In this document: piece after piece, positions 15,898-24,279 of the stretch
Layout of the letters: each line of letters begins with the position of its first letter
How positions within the stretch are numbered: position 1 is the first letter of the stretch
Source: Halorubrum persicum
Lineage (GTDB): Archaea > Halobacteriota > Halobacteria > Halobacteriales > Haloferacaceae
DNA length: 64,000 nt
Direction: 5' to 3'
Assembly: GCF_002727125.1 (NCBI RefSeq)
Contig: NZ_NHOA01000029.1
Location: 1-64,000 of the forward strand
The notes under the pieces: model-generated
The model's input: only the letters and a program-made list of their open reading frames with translations
Told to the model about the DNA's origin: nothing
Database searches by the model: none
Made by a program: the position numbers and the translations under genes

Positions 15898-17772
15898 TTA
15901 ATTCACGCTCTTGGAGAGTTCGGCTCCAGCTTTGAACTTCACGTCGTCTGAGGCATTTATGTCCGTAAAGTGGAGAAGTCGCCCTTGTGCAGACATAGTC
16001 ACAGGCACATCAGCGGCAGCCGCCTCCTCTTGCTGGTCAGCATCTCTTCCCGGCTTCTTCCGAAGGATGATGTCTTCTCCTTCTGCTTCTGAGAGGACCC
16101 CTTCGGCAACCGCATCCGAAACTGTCCCATCGAACAGTCTCGCCCCTCGTCGCTCTCGGTCATCCGACAGGCGACGAGGCATCATGTCACTGTACCCATC
16201 TCCATCTAAATCACCAGCGCCAACACCGATGACTGCTGTTGGTTCTCGCACCGCCACGAGCGTGAGTGAATCCTCGTAGAGGCTGCCGTCATCGATGACC
16301 CAGCCACCTGTGTAGATGTACTGGTCGGCGTTCTTACAGCGGCTCACGTACAACAGCGCGGGGAACGGCAACGGGCACTCTGGGGGCGCGACCATAATCG
16401 GGCACACCAGCGTCGAGGTGGTCGAACCCTCCCCGAGCTCAGACCCCCAGTCGTCGAAGTCTGCGGGAGCGGACGAGGAACCGTCTGCGCTGACCGCAAG
16501 CGAGGTCTTCTTATCTGTGGCCGTCGGTGGGTCATTCACCGGATTGACCGTGACTCGTCCGTCAACGACGTGTGATTCGAGGTGAACTCCCGTGTCGACT
16601 GGGCTAGAGACCGCGGAGACGAACGGGCCCGAGTTGTACAGCGAAGTGTCGTCAGACATGAGCCCGGAAAGGCCGTTTTCACCGCCGACCGCACCGGTCT
16701 CGTAAATCGGACCGCTGCTTCCAGCTGTGGCGAAGTCGTCCTCAGAAGCCCCCCATGTGTAGACCTTCCCGCCAGTGTCACCACGTCCTGTTACGTACTC
16801 GATGATGCGGCGCGGGGTGAGCTCGTCTTTGAGTGTTGCGTCACTTCCCGGGAGGCTGGCATCAGGCACGGTAATTGTGAATTGCTCTTTGATGACTGGC
16901 GCTTCAGCGAGGTACTCGTAGAGTGCGTCGATATCGACCCCCTTGTTGTCGCCCGGCATCACCATGTCCCGGTCTTCCCCGAGGATGATTTCTCCGTCTG
17001 TATCCTTCAAGGATGATTCGAGTAGTTCGATGTCCCCTTCGACGATTCCTTGTATTTCTCGGAGAGTCTCGGTAGCGTGGTCCCACTCTCCGTTCTCGAC
17101 GTGGGCCGCCGCCTGCTGGGTCAGTTTGTCCCGTTCGTCGGCGTGTTCCCGTACAGTCACGCACACGTCGTCAGAGCAGCGTTCCAACGCGTTTTGAATG
17201 TCTCGGATGGTGTCGCCCATGTCTACGATACCCTCTCGGCCTTTGCGCGCGGAGCGCTTGCTGATGGAGTCTGCTGCGGCCTTTGTCTGAGAGAGAAGCG
17301 TATTCTCCAAGTCTAACGCAACCCAAAGAGCGTCATTGAAATCACGGTCACCTAATCCGCCGCCATCCGACCGAATCTTCGACTTATTGCTCCGACTGTT
17401 GTTGTAGTTGGCTCGGTCGGGATGAACCGTGCTCTCGTTGTAGTCGAAGCAGCAGGTGGCTGCGATAGATTGAGATGTGACCCATGCTTCGAGTTCGACT
17501 TCTCCGGAGAGTGGTCCCGATTCAGCGGTTACAGTTGGGGTTAGTTTGTACACGGTGGCTCTATTCGTCGGTGAGGGGCCAGTGTATGCGCCGATGCCTG
17601 CGAACGGTGCTGCTGGCGATGCTCCCGTGTTCGTCACGGACGATGCCACTCGATTCAGACACCCACTCAGACCACCAACCGCAACGATACCGCTCGCTGC
17701 CAGTAGCTTTCGACGGCTAATGATAGCACGTGACACAGGGTCTGCGTGACTGTCTCGTCCTCGTGAATTCAT
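15898..17772 (-). CDS. Cargo gene: large Tat lipoprotein of unknown function
   Basis: From ATG 17772 the protein has 624 residues. It starts with a Tat motif (SRRKLLAASG) and a lipobox (GLSGC), so it should be exported and anchored on the outer face of the membrane. A helical, charged stretch follows (about 150-260). Near the C-terminus GAGDLDGDGYSDMM resembles a calcium-binding FG-GAP/dockerin-type loop. I do not recognise the family. The frame is open to 17922, but the start at 17772 places the signal at the N-terminus. It is the only gene of the transposon-like element and is transcribed leftward, with AT-rich promoter-like DNA at 17795-17835. Confidence 0.75.
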   Translation of the reverse strand: MNSRGRDSHADPVSRAIISRRKLLAASGIVAVGGLSGCLNRVASSVTNTGASPAAPFAGIGAYTGPSPTNRATVYKLTPTVTAESGPLSGEVELEAWVTSQSIAATCCFDYNESTVHPDRANYNNSRSNKSKIRSDGGGLGDRDFNDALWVALDLENTLLSQTKAAADSISKRSARKGREGIVDMGDTIRDIQNALERCSDDVCVTVREHADERDKLTQQAAAHVENGEWDHATETLREIQGIVEGDIELLESSLKDTDGEIILGEDRDMVMPGDNKGVDIDALYEYLAEAPVIKEQFTITVPDASLPGSDATLKDELTPRRIIEYVTGRGDTGGKVYTWGASEDDFATAGSSGPIYETGAVGGENGLSGLMSDDTSLYNSGPFVSAVSSPVDTGVHLESHVVDGRVTVNPVNDPPTATDKKTSLAVSADGSSSAPADFDDWGSELGEGSTTSTLVCPIMVAPPECPLPFPALLYVSRCKNADQYIYTGGWVIDDGSLYEDSLTLVAVREPTAVIGVGAGDLDGDGYSDMMPRRLSDDRERRGARLFDGTVSDAVAEGVLSEAEGEDIILRKKPGRDADQQEEAAAADVPVTMSAQGRLLHFTDINASDDVKFKAGAELSKSVN

Positions 17773-17940
17773 ACTCGGATGATGGAGGAGAGGCACTATG
17801 ATAAGTATTCGTATAATTGTAAAGAGAAAAATACCGGCGGCTGGCCGACTAGCGCACTGTATCTCGCACGGGTAACTGAACCCCTCTATGGATTGGCAGA
17901 ATTCTCGACGCTCAATACGCACTCTTCAGCGACCGGCTGT

Positions 17941-17962
17941 TTCAGACAACAATATGTCTGAA
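17941..17962. repeat. Subterminal palindrome at the right end of the element
   Basis: TTCAGACA (17941-17948) and TGTCTGAA (17955-17962) form a perfect 8-bp inverted repeat with a 6-base loop, 4 bp inside the right terminal repeat. Confidence 0.6.
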
Positions 17963-17966
17963 AGAG

Positions 17967-17983
17967 AGGATTTCAACAGAGCC
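17967..17983 (-). repeat. Right terminal inverted repeat
   Basis: AGGATTTCAACAGAGCC is the exact complement of the left end at 15669-15685. Confidence 0.85.
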
Positions 17984-17991
17984 AAATCATC
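17984..17991. repeat. Target-site duplication, right copy
   Basis: AAATCATC is identical to 15661-15668. It begins right after the right terminal repeat and 13 bp before the phosphodiesterase stop codon. Confidence 0.85.
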
Positions 17992-18004
17992 ATGAACGAG
18001 CCGC

Positions 18005-19114
18005 TTACTCAGGCAGAAGGGTAGAGTAGTCGGCGATGAGCCCGTCTACGCCGGCTTCAATGAGACGATCCGCCTGATACCACGACTCGACGGTCCAGAC
18101 GTTGACCGCCCGGTCGTTGTTCCGTGCCCTTCGCACGAGATCAGTATCACCGAACCGTGAGTCGTCGAAGAACGGGGTCCCGCGAATCATCGCCACCGGC
18201 GGGTGGATTGCGTCGGCGTCGTATGCCTCAGCAATTGCAAGTCCGTCGTCGATCGACTCCCACAAGATGGGCGCGACTGACGCCATCGACTGTTCGGACA
18301 CGACGGCGAGTGCCGCCTCGTAGAACGACGAAAAGAGGACCTCGTGATCGTACCTTTCGACAATGTCGACAACGCGGGTGACAAACGGACGCCAGATCAC
18401 CTGTTGGGTTTCGAGTGCGTTGCCAGTCAGTTTTTCACCGAATCGGAGTGCGGTGCTCCCCGGGTTTTTCAGTTCGATATTGACGGCAACATCGTTTGGG
18501 ATCGATTCCAGTACGTCTCCGAGTTTCGGCACCGTTTCCTCAGTTCGGAGTACCGTCGCGCTCGTGACCATTTCCGTACTCGTCTCCCAGACGAGGCCCG
18601 AGGTGTCGGTGAGACCCATGCCCGTCCCGTCACGACCGGCAAGGTTGTCGTCGTGAAACACCACGACGTCGCTGTCAGCCGTTGGCACGACATCGAGTTC
18701 GATCATATCGGCGCGCCGCCCGGGTCCATCTGTACGGGTCGCCGCTTGTGCAGCTGCTCGCGTATTTTCGGGATTCTCTCCCGCAAAGCCTCGATGGGCG
18801 ATTAATGTCGGGTTTGCCGTCGGTTCAGGAGATTGTCGATCGGCACCCGTGTTGCTCCCACCGTCAGTTCGCGGTGGCGCAACAGATGTGATCCCGACGG
18901 CTCCCGCTGCTACCGTCGCCGCTCCTAGCAGGACGTTGCGCCGCCGAGAGCCAAGGATCGCAAGCAACCCTCTGTTGCGGCCTCGATCGGTACGTGGTGA
19001 TGAAGCCGCTGTCACGAGATCTCGTTCCGTTCGGATATCGCTGGTAGCTCTCGTACTCTGATCCGAAATCAAGACTTTCCGTTTCAGATACGGTAAACGA
19101 GGGACGGTAGCCAT
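18005..19114 (-). CDS. Glycerophosphodiester phosphodiesterase, Tat-exported
   Basis: This 369-residue protein hydrolyses glycerophosphodiesters to glycerol-3-phosphate and an alcohol. The GDPD fold is marked by HRGFAGENPENT, ELDVVPTADSDVVVFHDD and IELK, which carry the catalytic histidines and metal-binding acidic residues. GSRRRNVLLGAATVAAGAVG is a Tat-type signal about 57 residues in, so the start at ATG 19114 leaves a long N-terminal extension. It lies on the same strand as the ugp-like transporter, and the two fit one pathway of making and importing glycerol-3-phosphate. The transposon-like element now separates them. Confidence 0.85.
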   Translation of the reverse strand: MATVPRLPYLKRKVLISDQSTRATSDIRTERDLVTAASSPRTDRGRNRGLLAILGSRRRNVLLGAATVAAGAVGITSVAPPRTDGGSNTGADRQSPEPTANPTLIAHRGFAGENPENTRAAAQAATRTDGPGRRADMIELDVVPTADSDVVVFHDDNLAGRDGTGMGLTDTSGLVWETSTEMVTSATVLRTEETVPKLGDVLESIPNDVAVNIELKNPGSTALRFGEKLTGNALETQQVIWRPFVTRVVDIVERYDHEVLFSSFYEAALAVVSEQSMASVAPILWESIDDGLAIAEAYDADAIHPPVAMIRGTPFFDDSRFGDTDLVRRARNNDRAVNVWTVESWYQADRLIEAGVDGLIADYSTLLPE

Positions 19115-19199
19115 AGCACCGTCGGAGTGTCCCACGCAGATAGCTGCTGGTATGAGAACTATTGAGCGGTATGTACAAGGAACTGCCGTCGTTTCATAC

Positions 19200-19365
19200 C
19201 TACCGAGAGACCACCTCGGCTTCGTCCGTTCCGGCAGAGACGTCCGAATCGGCGTCGGCCGAACCATCCGAGTCGGCGTCGACCGGGGCATCGGAATCGA
19301 TGCGGGCCGGCAGCGTCGGCCCCCTCGACCGTCTCGCCCGCCGCGGTCGTGGTGCATCCGGGCAG
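19200..19365 (-). pseudogene. Possible decayed acidic reading frame
   Basis: On the minus strand a frame ending at TAG (19202-19200) reads as an acidic Ser/Asp-rich tail (DADSDGSADADSD). Just upstream, another frame carries the GC3-rich coding signal (TTAAGETVEGADAAGP) and the two join only by a frameshift near 19310. This looks like a broken gene end, not a working gene. Confidence 0.25.
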
Positions 19366-19584
19366 TTATCGGAAGCATTCGGGCTTGACGACGGTGTCGA
19401 CGTCCACCGTCACCCACGCCGACAGCCGCTCGTCGCCGGTCGCATCAACCGGGAACACCGTGACCCGGTCGGGACCCGACGACCGCCTGTCGACCTGATG
19501 TACCAGACCGGTGCACGCGGGAGTCGCCGATTTCCGTCCGGTCGCCTCGTCGTTCCTCGGTCTCCGGTTGGTGTCCGTTGTCAT
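19366..19584 (-). CDS. Small DUF7511-like haloarchaeal protein
   Basis: This is a 72-residue protein. Its C-terminal half, from SGPDRVTVFPVDATGDERL on, follows the pattern of short haloarchaeal DUF7511-type proteins, which have no known function. The ATG at 19584 lies downstream of a TATA-like TTATAAGC (complement of 19627-19634). It has no membrane segment or metal site. The family call is from memory of the pattern and is tentative. Confidence 0.5.
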   Translation of the reverse strand: MTTDTNRRPRNDEATGRKSATPACTGLVHQVDRRSSGPDRVTVFPVDATGDERLSAWVTVDVDTVVKPECFR

Positions 19585-19941
19585 CTGTTACTCGTTCGGG
19601 CCATTCGGTGGCCTGCGCTTGAACGCTTATAATAGGTGAAAGGACGCGTCAGAAGCCGACCGGTGGGATATATACTCGTCGTGACCGGTCCGTTTTACCC
19701 GTTCTCGCTCCGCGAAGACGAGTCCTCTCCGATATTTAAATTGCAGTTTCAAGATTAAAATAATCCGGATATGGCGCGGCCCCGGACGGGACTTCGGAGG
19801 TGGGCGAGTGTGTCAAATCTGTTTGATACAAATTCGATTCTCTCCTGATCAGAGAACGCCCGTTCGGCCGTTGATCTCGTACGGAGCGATATATATCACT
19901 CATAGCAACGAAAACCGTACCTCGGTGAAATCTCCGACTGT
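19585..19941. other. Intergenic region between the small protein gene and a histidine kinase
   Basis: No gene is seen. The region is AT-rich in patches, with TATA-like boxes near 19627-19634 (leftward gene), 19664-19672 and 19889-19898 (GATATATATC, probably for the rightward kinase). Confidence 0.5.
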
Positions 19942-21000
19942 ATGTCTTCGCCCGAATACGGGACGCTGTCGCCGGTGCTCGATACGCTCCACACCGGTGT
20001 GGCGATCTACGACGCCGTCTCCGGGGCCGTTATCGACGCGAACGCGCGACTGGAGGAAATCCTCGGTTACAGTTCGGACCAACTGCGTGAGCTCTCCGTG
20101 GCCCAATATACGGCGAACACGTACCCGCACACCGAGTCGGAGTTCCACGATCGACTCTCTGCGGCCGCCAACGGAAGCCCGCAGCAGTTCGTGTGGCGGG
20201 CCAAACGAGCGGACGGCGAACTCATCTGGATTCAGATGTTCATCTCACGACAGCGCCCGACGGTGGACCGCCGTGTCCACGTCGAGGTACGGGACATCAC
20301 GCGTCACTACGACACCCATCATCGGGCGGAGCTGTTCTGGCGCGTCCTCCGGCACAACCTCCGGAACGAGGCCGCGATCATCACCGGATGCGCGGAGCAG
20401 GCGATGGACGGCCCCGAGAGCGAACCGTCCGAGGAGGTCATCTCGACCATTCGGTCTAGAGGCGAGAATCTCGGTAACATCGCGACGTCCGTGAAACAGA
20501 TCGAACACGCGGTGACCGACTCGCAGGCGAGCGTCGTCCGGGTTTCCGCCGCGAGCGCCGTGCGGGACGTCGCGAACCGGATCGACGCCGAACACCCCGA
20601 CGCGGACGTCCGGGTCAACGAACGGAAACGGATGTGGATCGACGTCAACGACGCGTTCGAGTACGCGCTCGCACACGCCGTCGAGAACGCGATCGTTCAC
20701 AGCGACGACGAGGCGCCGGTCGTCGAGATAACGGTCGGCCCGTCGCCCAACACCGGTCGCACGGAGATCCGCATCGAAGACGCGAATCCGCCGATCCCGC
20801 CCGAGGAGATCGCCGCGCTGTTTTCGCCGACCGTCACCACGAGCACGTCCCACGGCTCCGGGATCGGCCTGTTCGTGATGAAGTGGTGCGTCGAGTCGCT
20901 CGGCGGGGAGGTGTCGTTCGAATCGCGGGATTCCGGAGGGAACGCCGTCTGCTTACTGCTTCCGCCTAAGCAGCTCCCGAATCCGGCGACAACCGACTGA
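19942..21000 (+). CDS. PAS-domain sensor histidine kinase
   Basis: The 352-residue soluble kinase has one PAS domain (about 8-120) with the usual GYSSDQL segment, then a histidine kinase core. The phosphoacceptor is H138 in LRHNLRN, the H-box typical of haloarchaeal kinases. The N-box reads HAVENAIVHS and the G2 box GSGIGLFVMKW. The position of the usual DxGxG loop reads EDANPPIP, so the glycines of the first ATP-lid motif are missing. No response regulator is next to it. It probably senses a cytoplasmic signal; the ligand is unknown. Confidence 0.85.
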   Translation: MSSPEYGTLSPVLDTLHTGVAIYDAVSGAVIDANARLEEILGYSSDQLRELSVAQYTANTYPHTESEFHDRLSAAANGSPQQFVWRAKRADGELIWIQMFISRQRPTVDRRVHVEVRDITRHYDTHHRAELFWRVLRHNLRNEAAIITGCAEQAMDGPESEPSEEVISTIRSRGENLGNIATSVKQIEHAVTDSQASVVRVSAASAVRDVANRIDAEHPDADVRVNERKRMWIDVNDAFEYALAHAVENAIVHSDDEAPVVEITVGPSPNTGRTEIRIEDANPPIPPEEIAALFSPTVTTSTSHGSGIGLFVMKWCVESLGGEVSFESRDSGGNAVCLLLPPKQLPNPATTD

Positions 21001-21747
21001 GTTCGTCGTTCGCGACGGCGTGTACGTCTCGGCAGGAGTTGTCCCACGAAGCTCAGTCAGCACGAATACCTCCCTAATTCACTCCATTGGATATCGAGCC
21101 GAGCGCTGTCGGCGGCGCCGTGTCCGAAGACGAAATGGAGGGGTTCACGAAAACAACCGGGGCGACCGCACCTGCAAATCGCCTCGATAATCGCAAGCCC
21201 ACACGCAGACATACGGAGCGGAACAAATGTCTATTGAGCCGAAAGTGATGTGTTTCTCTTGGAGATCTCACCCGTCAGCAGTTCCGCCTTCGAATCCGTC
21301 TCTGAGATGCGATTCGAGTTCGCAGCGGGAGGCCAAGTGGGCGGTGCGACCTCCCGATCCGAACGAGCCGAGAATCTCTCGAGGCCCGCGAAAAGGTTGC
21401 GACACAGTAGACGCTCACTGTTTCTGTCGGACTGCTCGTTCACGCTGAGCGGCCCTGTTCGGCGTAGCGTTCCCAGCGGAGTCAAGCAGCGTCACGGGTG
21501 TGCAGACGCATATCCCCTTTGTCAGGTCGTATAGCCGGTTACCGTGGACGAACTGGCTCATGCCGACAACCTCCGTTCCACGTCTCGCCGGCGTTGCGGA
21601 CGGGGTTCATTTACCGGTCCGGCGTGTGGACATCTATTGAATCTGATTTCAGGATCGGGTTCGAAAGGAATAGATTTGTCTCTTTTTGTGGTTTAACAAG
21701 CCTCTACGGAAGAATTAGAATTAATTGTGGAACGGCACATGAAGAGG
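21001..21747. other. Low-coding region between the kinase and tRNA-Arg
   Basis: These 747 bp contain no gene I can support. A TTG-started frame at 21087-21248 gives 53 residues with some haloarchaeal character (DIEPSAVGGAVSEDEMEGF), and several leftward frames lack acidic bias. The right end is T-rich then A-rich (21675-21725). Lying next to the 3' end of a tRNA, this may be the decayed edge of an integrated island. Confidence 0.5.
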
Positions 21748-21820
21748 CGGGCACGACGGGATTTGAACCCGCGGCATCTTGGTCCGGAACCAAGTGCTCT
21801 GTCCGCTGAGCTACGCGCCC
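21748..21820 (-). tRNA. tRNA-Arg (anticodon CCG)
   Basis: The minus strand folds as a full cloverleaf. The acceptor is GGGCGCG (21820-21814) with CGTGCCC (21755-21749). The anticodon stem is CTTGG/CCAAG with loop TTCCGGA, giving anticodon CCG. The T-arm is GCGGG-TTCAAAT-CCCGT. There is no intron and no encoded CCA. A TATA-like CGTTAAAC lies upstream (complement of 21846-21853). Its 3' end points at the accessory region. Confidence 0.93.
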
Positions 21821-22025
21821 TCACGACCGGATATCCGCGGCGAGCGTTTAACGCTTCTGACTGCGGTCGTCCGAGTGGGCCGATGGCGGGGGATCACCGC
21901 GGAAGATGCGCCGATCGATGGAGAACGATCGCCCGCAACCGTCGGGTATCGGCCCCGATTATCCCCGGTGATATTTTCGGGGCGCAACTTTATCCGATCG
22001 CGTTCGAAGGGGAAATCGAATCAGC

Positions 22026-23657
22026 GTGACTCTCCGCCCAACCGATCGCCCGTTGGCCGCCCGTCGCGACGCTCCCGCCGGCGATCGCCGGGAGTTGACC
22101 GACGGATGCGACGACCGATCCGATCGGGACTCGGCGGGAAAGAGGAGCCAATCGGGGGCGGGCGGTGGTGTCGACCCCGTCGAGGACGCCGCGCCGACCG
22201 ACCCGTCCGTGCCGGGTGCCGACCGGTTCGTCGCGGCCGTCGCGGTCGACGGCGAAGTGTTGTTCGCCGGGCCGTCGGTGCCCGCGGTGCTCGGAGTCGA
22301 GCGGGCGTCCCTCGTCGGCGAGGACCTGTTGGAGCACGTTCACCCGAACGACCGCGACCCCGTCGCCGACGCGCTCTCCGCGGTCGCGACCGACCGCGTC
22401 GTCACACACCGACTCCGCCACGCGAACGGCGGATTCGTCTGGGTCGAATCCGTCGTCGACGACGAGCTGGCCCCCGAGTTCGGGGGGCGCGTCGTCACCG
22501 CACGCCGCGTCGACTCGGAGGCGGCCTTCCCGGAGCGGTTCCGGGAGTTCCTGGAGTACGGGTCGGATCTCGTCACCGTCGTCGACGCCGACGGTCGGGT
22601 CCGGTACGAGAGCCCGTCCGTCGAGGAGGTGCTCGGCTACGAGCAGGGGTCGACCGTGGGGCGCTCGCCGCTCGGCTACGTCCACCCCGACGACCGCGAG
22701 CGCGTGACGGAGCGGTTCTACCGCGCCCTCAACGACCCCGACGAGACGCCCACGATGGAGTACCGCTACCGCACCGCCGAGGGCGACTGGGTCTGGCTGG
22801 AGTCCCGGACCCGGTCGCTGCCCGCCGACGCCGCGGTCGGGCGCCTGCTCATCAACTCGCGGGACGTGAGCGAGCGGAAGGCGCGCGAGCGCCGGCTCAC
22901 CGACCGCAACGCGCGGCTCGACCGCTTCGCCAGCATCGTCTCGCACGACCTCCGAAACCCGCTGTCCGTGATCCGGGGGTCGATAGAGATGGCGAAGCTG
23001 AAAGACGACACCGAACCCCTGGAGCGCGGGGAGCGCGCCGCCGACCGGATCGACCAGCTGGTCTCGGAGCTGCTGACGCTGGCGCGACAGGGCACCGGGA
23101 TCGACGAGCCGACCGAGTTCGCGCTCGGGGACGTCGCCCGCGAGGCGTGGGACACCGCCGGACATGCGGACGCGAGGCTCGTCGTCGGCGCGGACGCGCA
23201 GGTGCGCGGCGACCGCGGCCGCCTGCGACAGGCGTTCGAGAACCTGTTCCGGAACGCGACGGAACACGCCGTACCGGACGGGGAGAAGGGCATTCGGCCG
23301 GGCGACGGCTCCGGCGACCCCCGGCTGACCGACGGCGGCGAGGACGCCGTCCTCACCGTCGTCGTGACCGCGACCGACGAGGGGTTTCTCGTCGCCGACG
23401 ACGGGCCGGGAATCCCCTCGACGCACCGCGAGGAGGTGTTCGCCCCCGGCTTCACGACCCGCGAGGACGGGACGGGGTACGGGCTCGACATCGTCCGCGA
23501 GGTCGTCGAGTCGCACGGCTGGACGATCGGTCTCCGGGGCGAGAGCGCGGCGCCGCCGTGTCCCGAGGAGGTGCCGGTCCCTGACGGGGCCTGCTTCGTG
23601 GTCCGAGGGCCCGACCCCGACGCGGCCGAAACGGGCGAGCCGTGGATCGATCGGTAA
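22026..23657 (+). CDS. Double-PAS sensor histidine kinase
   Basis: This 543-residue soluble kinase has two PAS domains (about 55-150 and 165-285), both containing the H(P/V)(N/D)DR-type segment. The kinase core has phosphoacceptor H307 in SHDLRNPLSVIRG, an N-box around NLFRNATEH, an intact ATP-lid motif DDGPGIP and GTGYGLDIV. The GTG start follows ACTTTATC (21987-21994), a reasonable TATA box. The first 50 residues are poorly conserved in character, so the exact start is uncertain. It is an orphan kinase with no response regulator nearby. Confidence 0.85.
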   Translation: MTLRPTDRPLAARRDAPAGDRRELTDGCDDRSDRDSAGKRSQSGAGGGVDPVEDAAPTDPSVPGADRFVAAVAVDGEVLFAGPSVPAVLGVERASLVGEDLLEHVHPNDRDPVADALSAVATDRVVTHRLRHANGGFVWVESVVDDELAPEFGGRVVTARRVDSEAAFPERFREFLEYGSDLVTVVDADGRVRYESPSVEEVLGYEQGSTVGRSPLGYVHPDDRERVTERFYRALNDPDETPTMEYRYRTAEGDWVWLESRTRSLPADAAVGRLLINSRDVSERKARERRLTDRNARLDRFASIVSHDLRNPLSVIRGSIEMAKLKDDTEPLERGERAADRIDQLVSELLTLARQGTGIDEPTEFALGDVAREAWDTAGHADARLVVGADAQVRGDRGRLRQAFENLFRNATEHAVPDGEKGIRPGDGSGDPRLTDGGEDAVLTVVVTATDEGFLVADDGPGIPSTHREEVFAPGFTTREDGTGYGLDIVREVVESHGWTIGLRGESAAPPCPEEVPVPDGACFVVRGPDPDAAETGEPWIDR

Positions 23658-23705
23658 CCGGCGTCGGCGCATCGTGTCGCTTCGGCGCGTTGTGTCGTCC
23701 CGTCG

Positions 23706-23714
23706 CGTTTATTC
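23706..23714 (+). promoter_or_regulatory. TATA-like box of the rimI gene
   Basis: CGTTTATTC is centred 27 nt before GTG 23737 and decides that start over the upstream in-frame GTG at 23674. Confidence 0.5.
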
Positions 23715-23736
23715 CTCCCGCGCGCCAATCCGACCC

Positions 23737-24210
23737 GTGCCCCCCGTGGACGTGACCGTCCGGCCGGTCGAGCGCGCCGACCTACTCGCCGTGGTGCGGA
23801 TCGAGCGCGAGTGCTTCTCGGACCCGTGGCCGTACGACGCCTTCGAGCGGCTGCTCGACGAGCCCGCGTTCCTCGTCGCGGAGCGGGAGGGGGCGGTCGT
23901 CGGCTACGTCGTCGCGGACGCCACCCCGAACCACGGGCGCGACATCGGCCACGTGAAGGACCTCGCGGTCCACCCCGAGGCGCGCGAGCGAGGGATCGGC
24001 CGGACCCTGCTCAGGTCCGCGCTCGCGCGGCTCCGCGCGGTCGGCGTCGCGGTCGTGCGGCTCGAAGTGCGCGAGAGCAACGCGGCCGCCCGGTCGCTGT
24101 ACGCGGACGAGGGGTTCGACCCGATCCGCCGCGTCTCGAACTACTACCGGGACGGGGAGGACGCGCTCGTGCTCGTCATCGACCTCGCGGAGTGGACGGC
24201 GGGGGAGTGA
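23737..24210 (+). CDS. rimI: GNAT N-acetyltransferase, RimI-type
   Basis: From GTG 23737 the protein has 157 residues, the normal size of RimI. It shows the GNAT fold with VKDLAVHPEARERGIGRTLL (motif A, acetyl-CoA pyrophosphate loop), LEVRESNAAARSLYADEGF (motif B) and a terminal NYYRDGEDALVLVIDL. It is expected to acetylate protein N-termini, as the archaeal Ard1/RimI enzyme does. The gene is leaderless, with its TATA box 27 nt upstream. Confidence 0.85.
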   Translation: MPPVDVTVRPVERADLLAVVRIERECFSDPWPYDAFERLLDEPAFLVAEREGAVVGYVVADATPNHGRDIGHVKDLAVHPEARERGIGRTLLRSALARLRAVGVAVVRLEVRESNAAARSLYADEGFDPIRRVSNYYRDGEDALVLVIDLAEWTAGE

Positions 24211-24247
24211 CGCACTGCGCCGCCCACGCGGGCGCCCTCGGTTGACA

Positions 24248-24257
24248 AGCCTTAGTG
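24248..24257 (+). promoter_or_regulatory. TATA-like box of pepF
   Basis: AGCCTTAGTG lies 23-32 nt before the ATG at 24280, matching the leaderless promoter pattern seen across this window. Confidence 0.45.
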
Positions 24258-24279
24258 CCCCGGAGGCCAACCCCGTGGT

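Larger units (their letters stand above)
15669..17983. mobile_element. Transposase-less element with IS6-type ends carrying a lipoprotein gene
   Basis: A 2,315-bp unit is bounded by perfect 17-bp inverted repeats (GGCTCTGTTGAAATCCT at 15669-15685 and its complement at 17967-17983) and by an exact 8-bp target duplication. The ends resemble those of IS6-family elements, which begin GGCTCTGTTG or similar and make 8-bp duplications. No transposase is inside; the only gene is a Tat lipoprotein. It is best read as a non-autonomous element mobilised in trans by an IS6-type transposase elsewhere in the genome. Intact repeats and duplication suggest a recent insertion. Confidence 0.85.

Noticed and set aside
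15669-17983. Search for a transposase inside the element
   Set aside because: No frame on either strand shows a DDE motif or IS6 transposase features; the only credible gene is the lipoprotein.
21748-21820. Direct repeat of the tRNA-Arg 3' end as an attachment site inside the window
   Set aside because: I looked for copies of the T-arm and acceptor bases in 1-21747 and saw none; the other border may be outside.
21779-23584. 601-residue rightward frame overlapping the double-PAS kinase
   Set aside because: It is almost pure arginine/glycine/proline, the typical out-of-frame shadow of a GC-rich gene, and the kinase in another frame has clear motifs.
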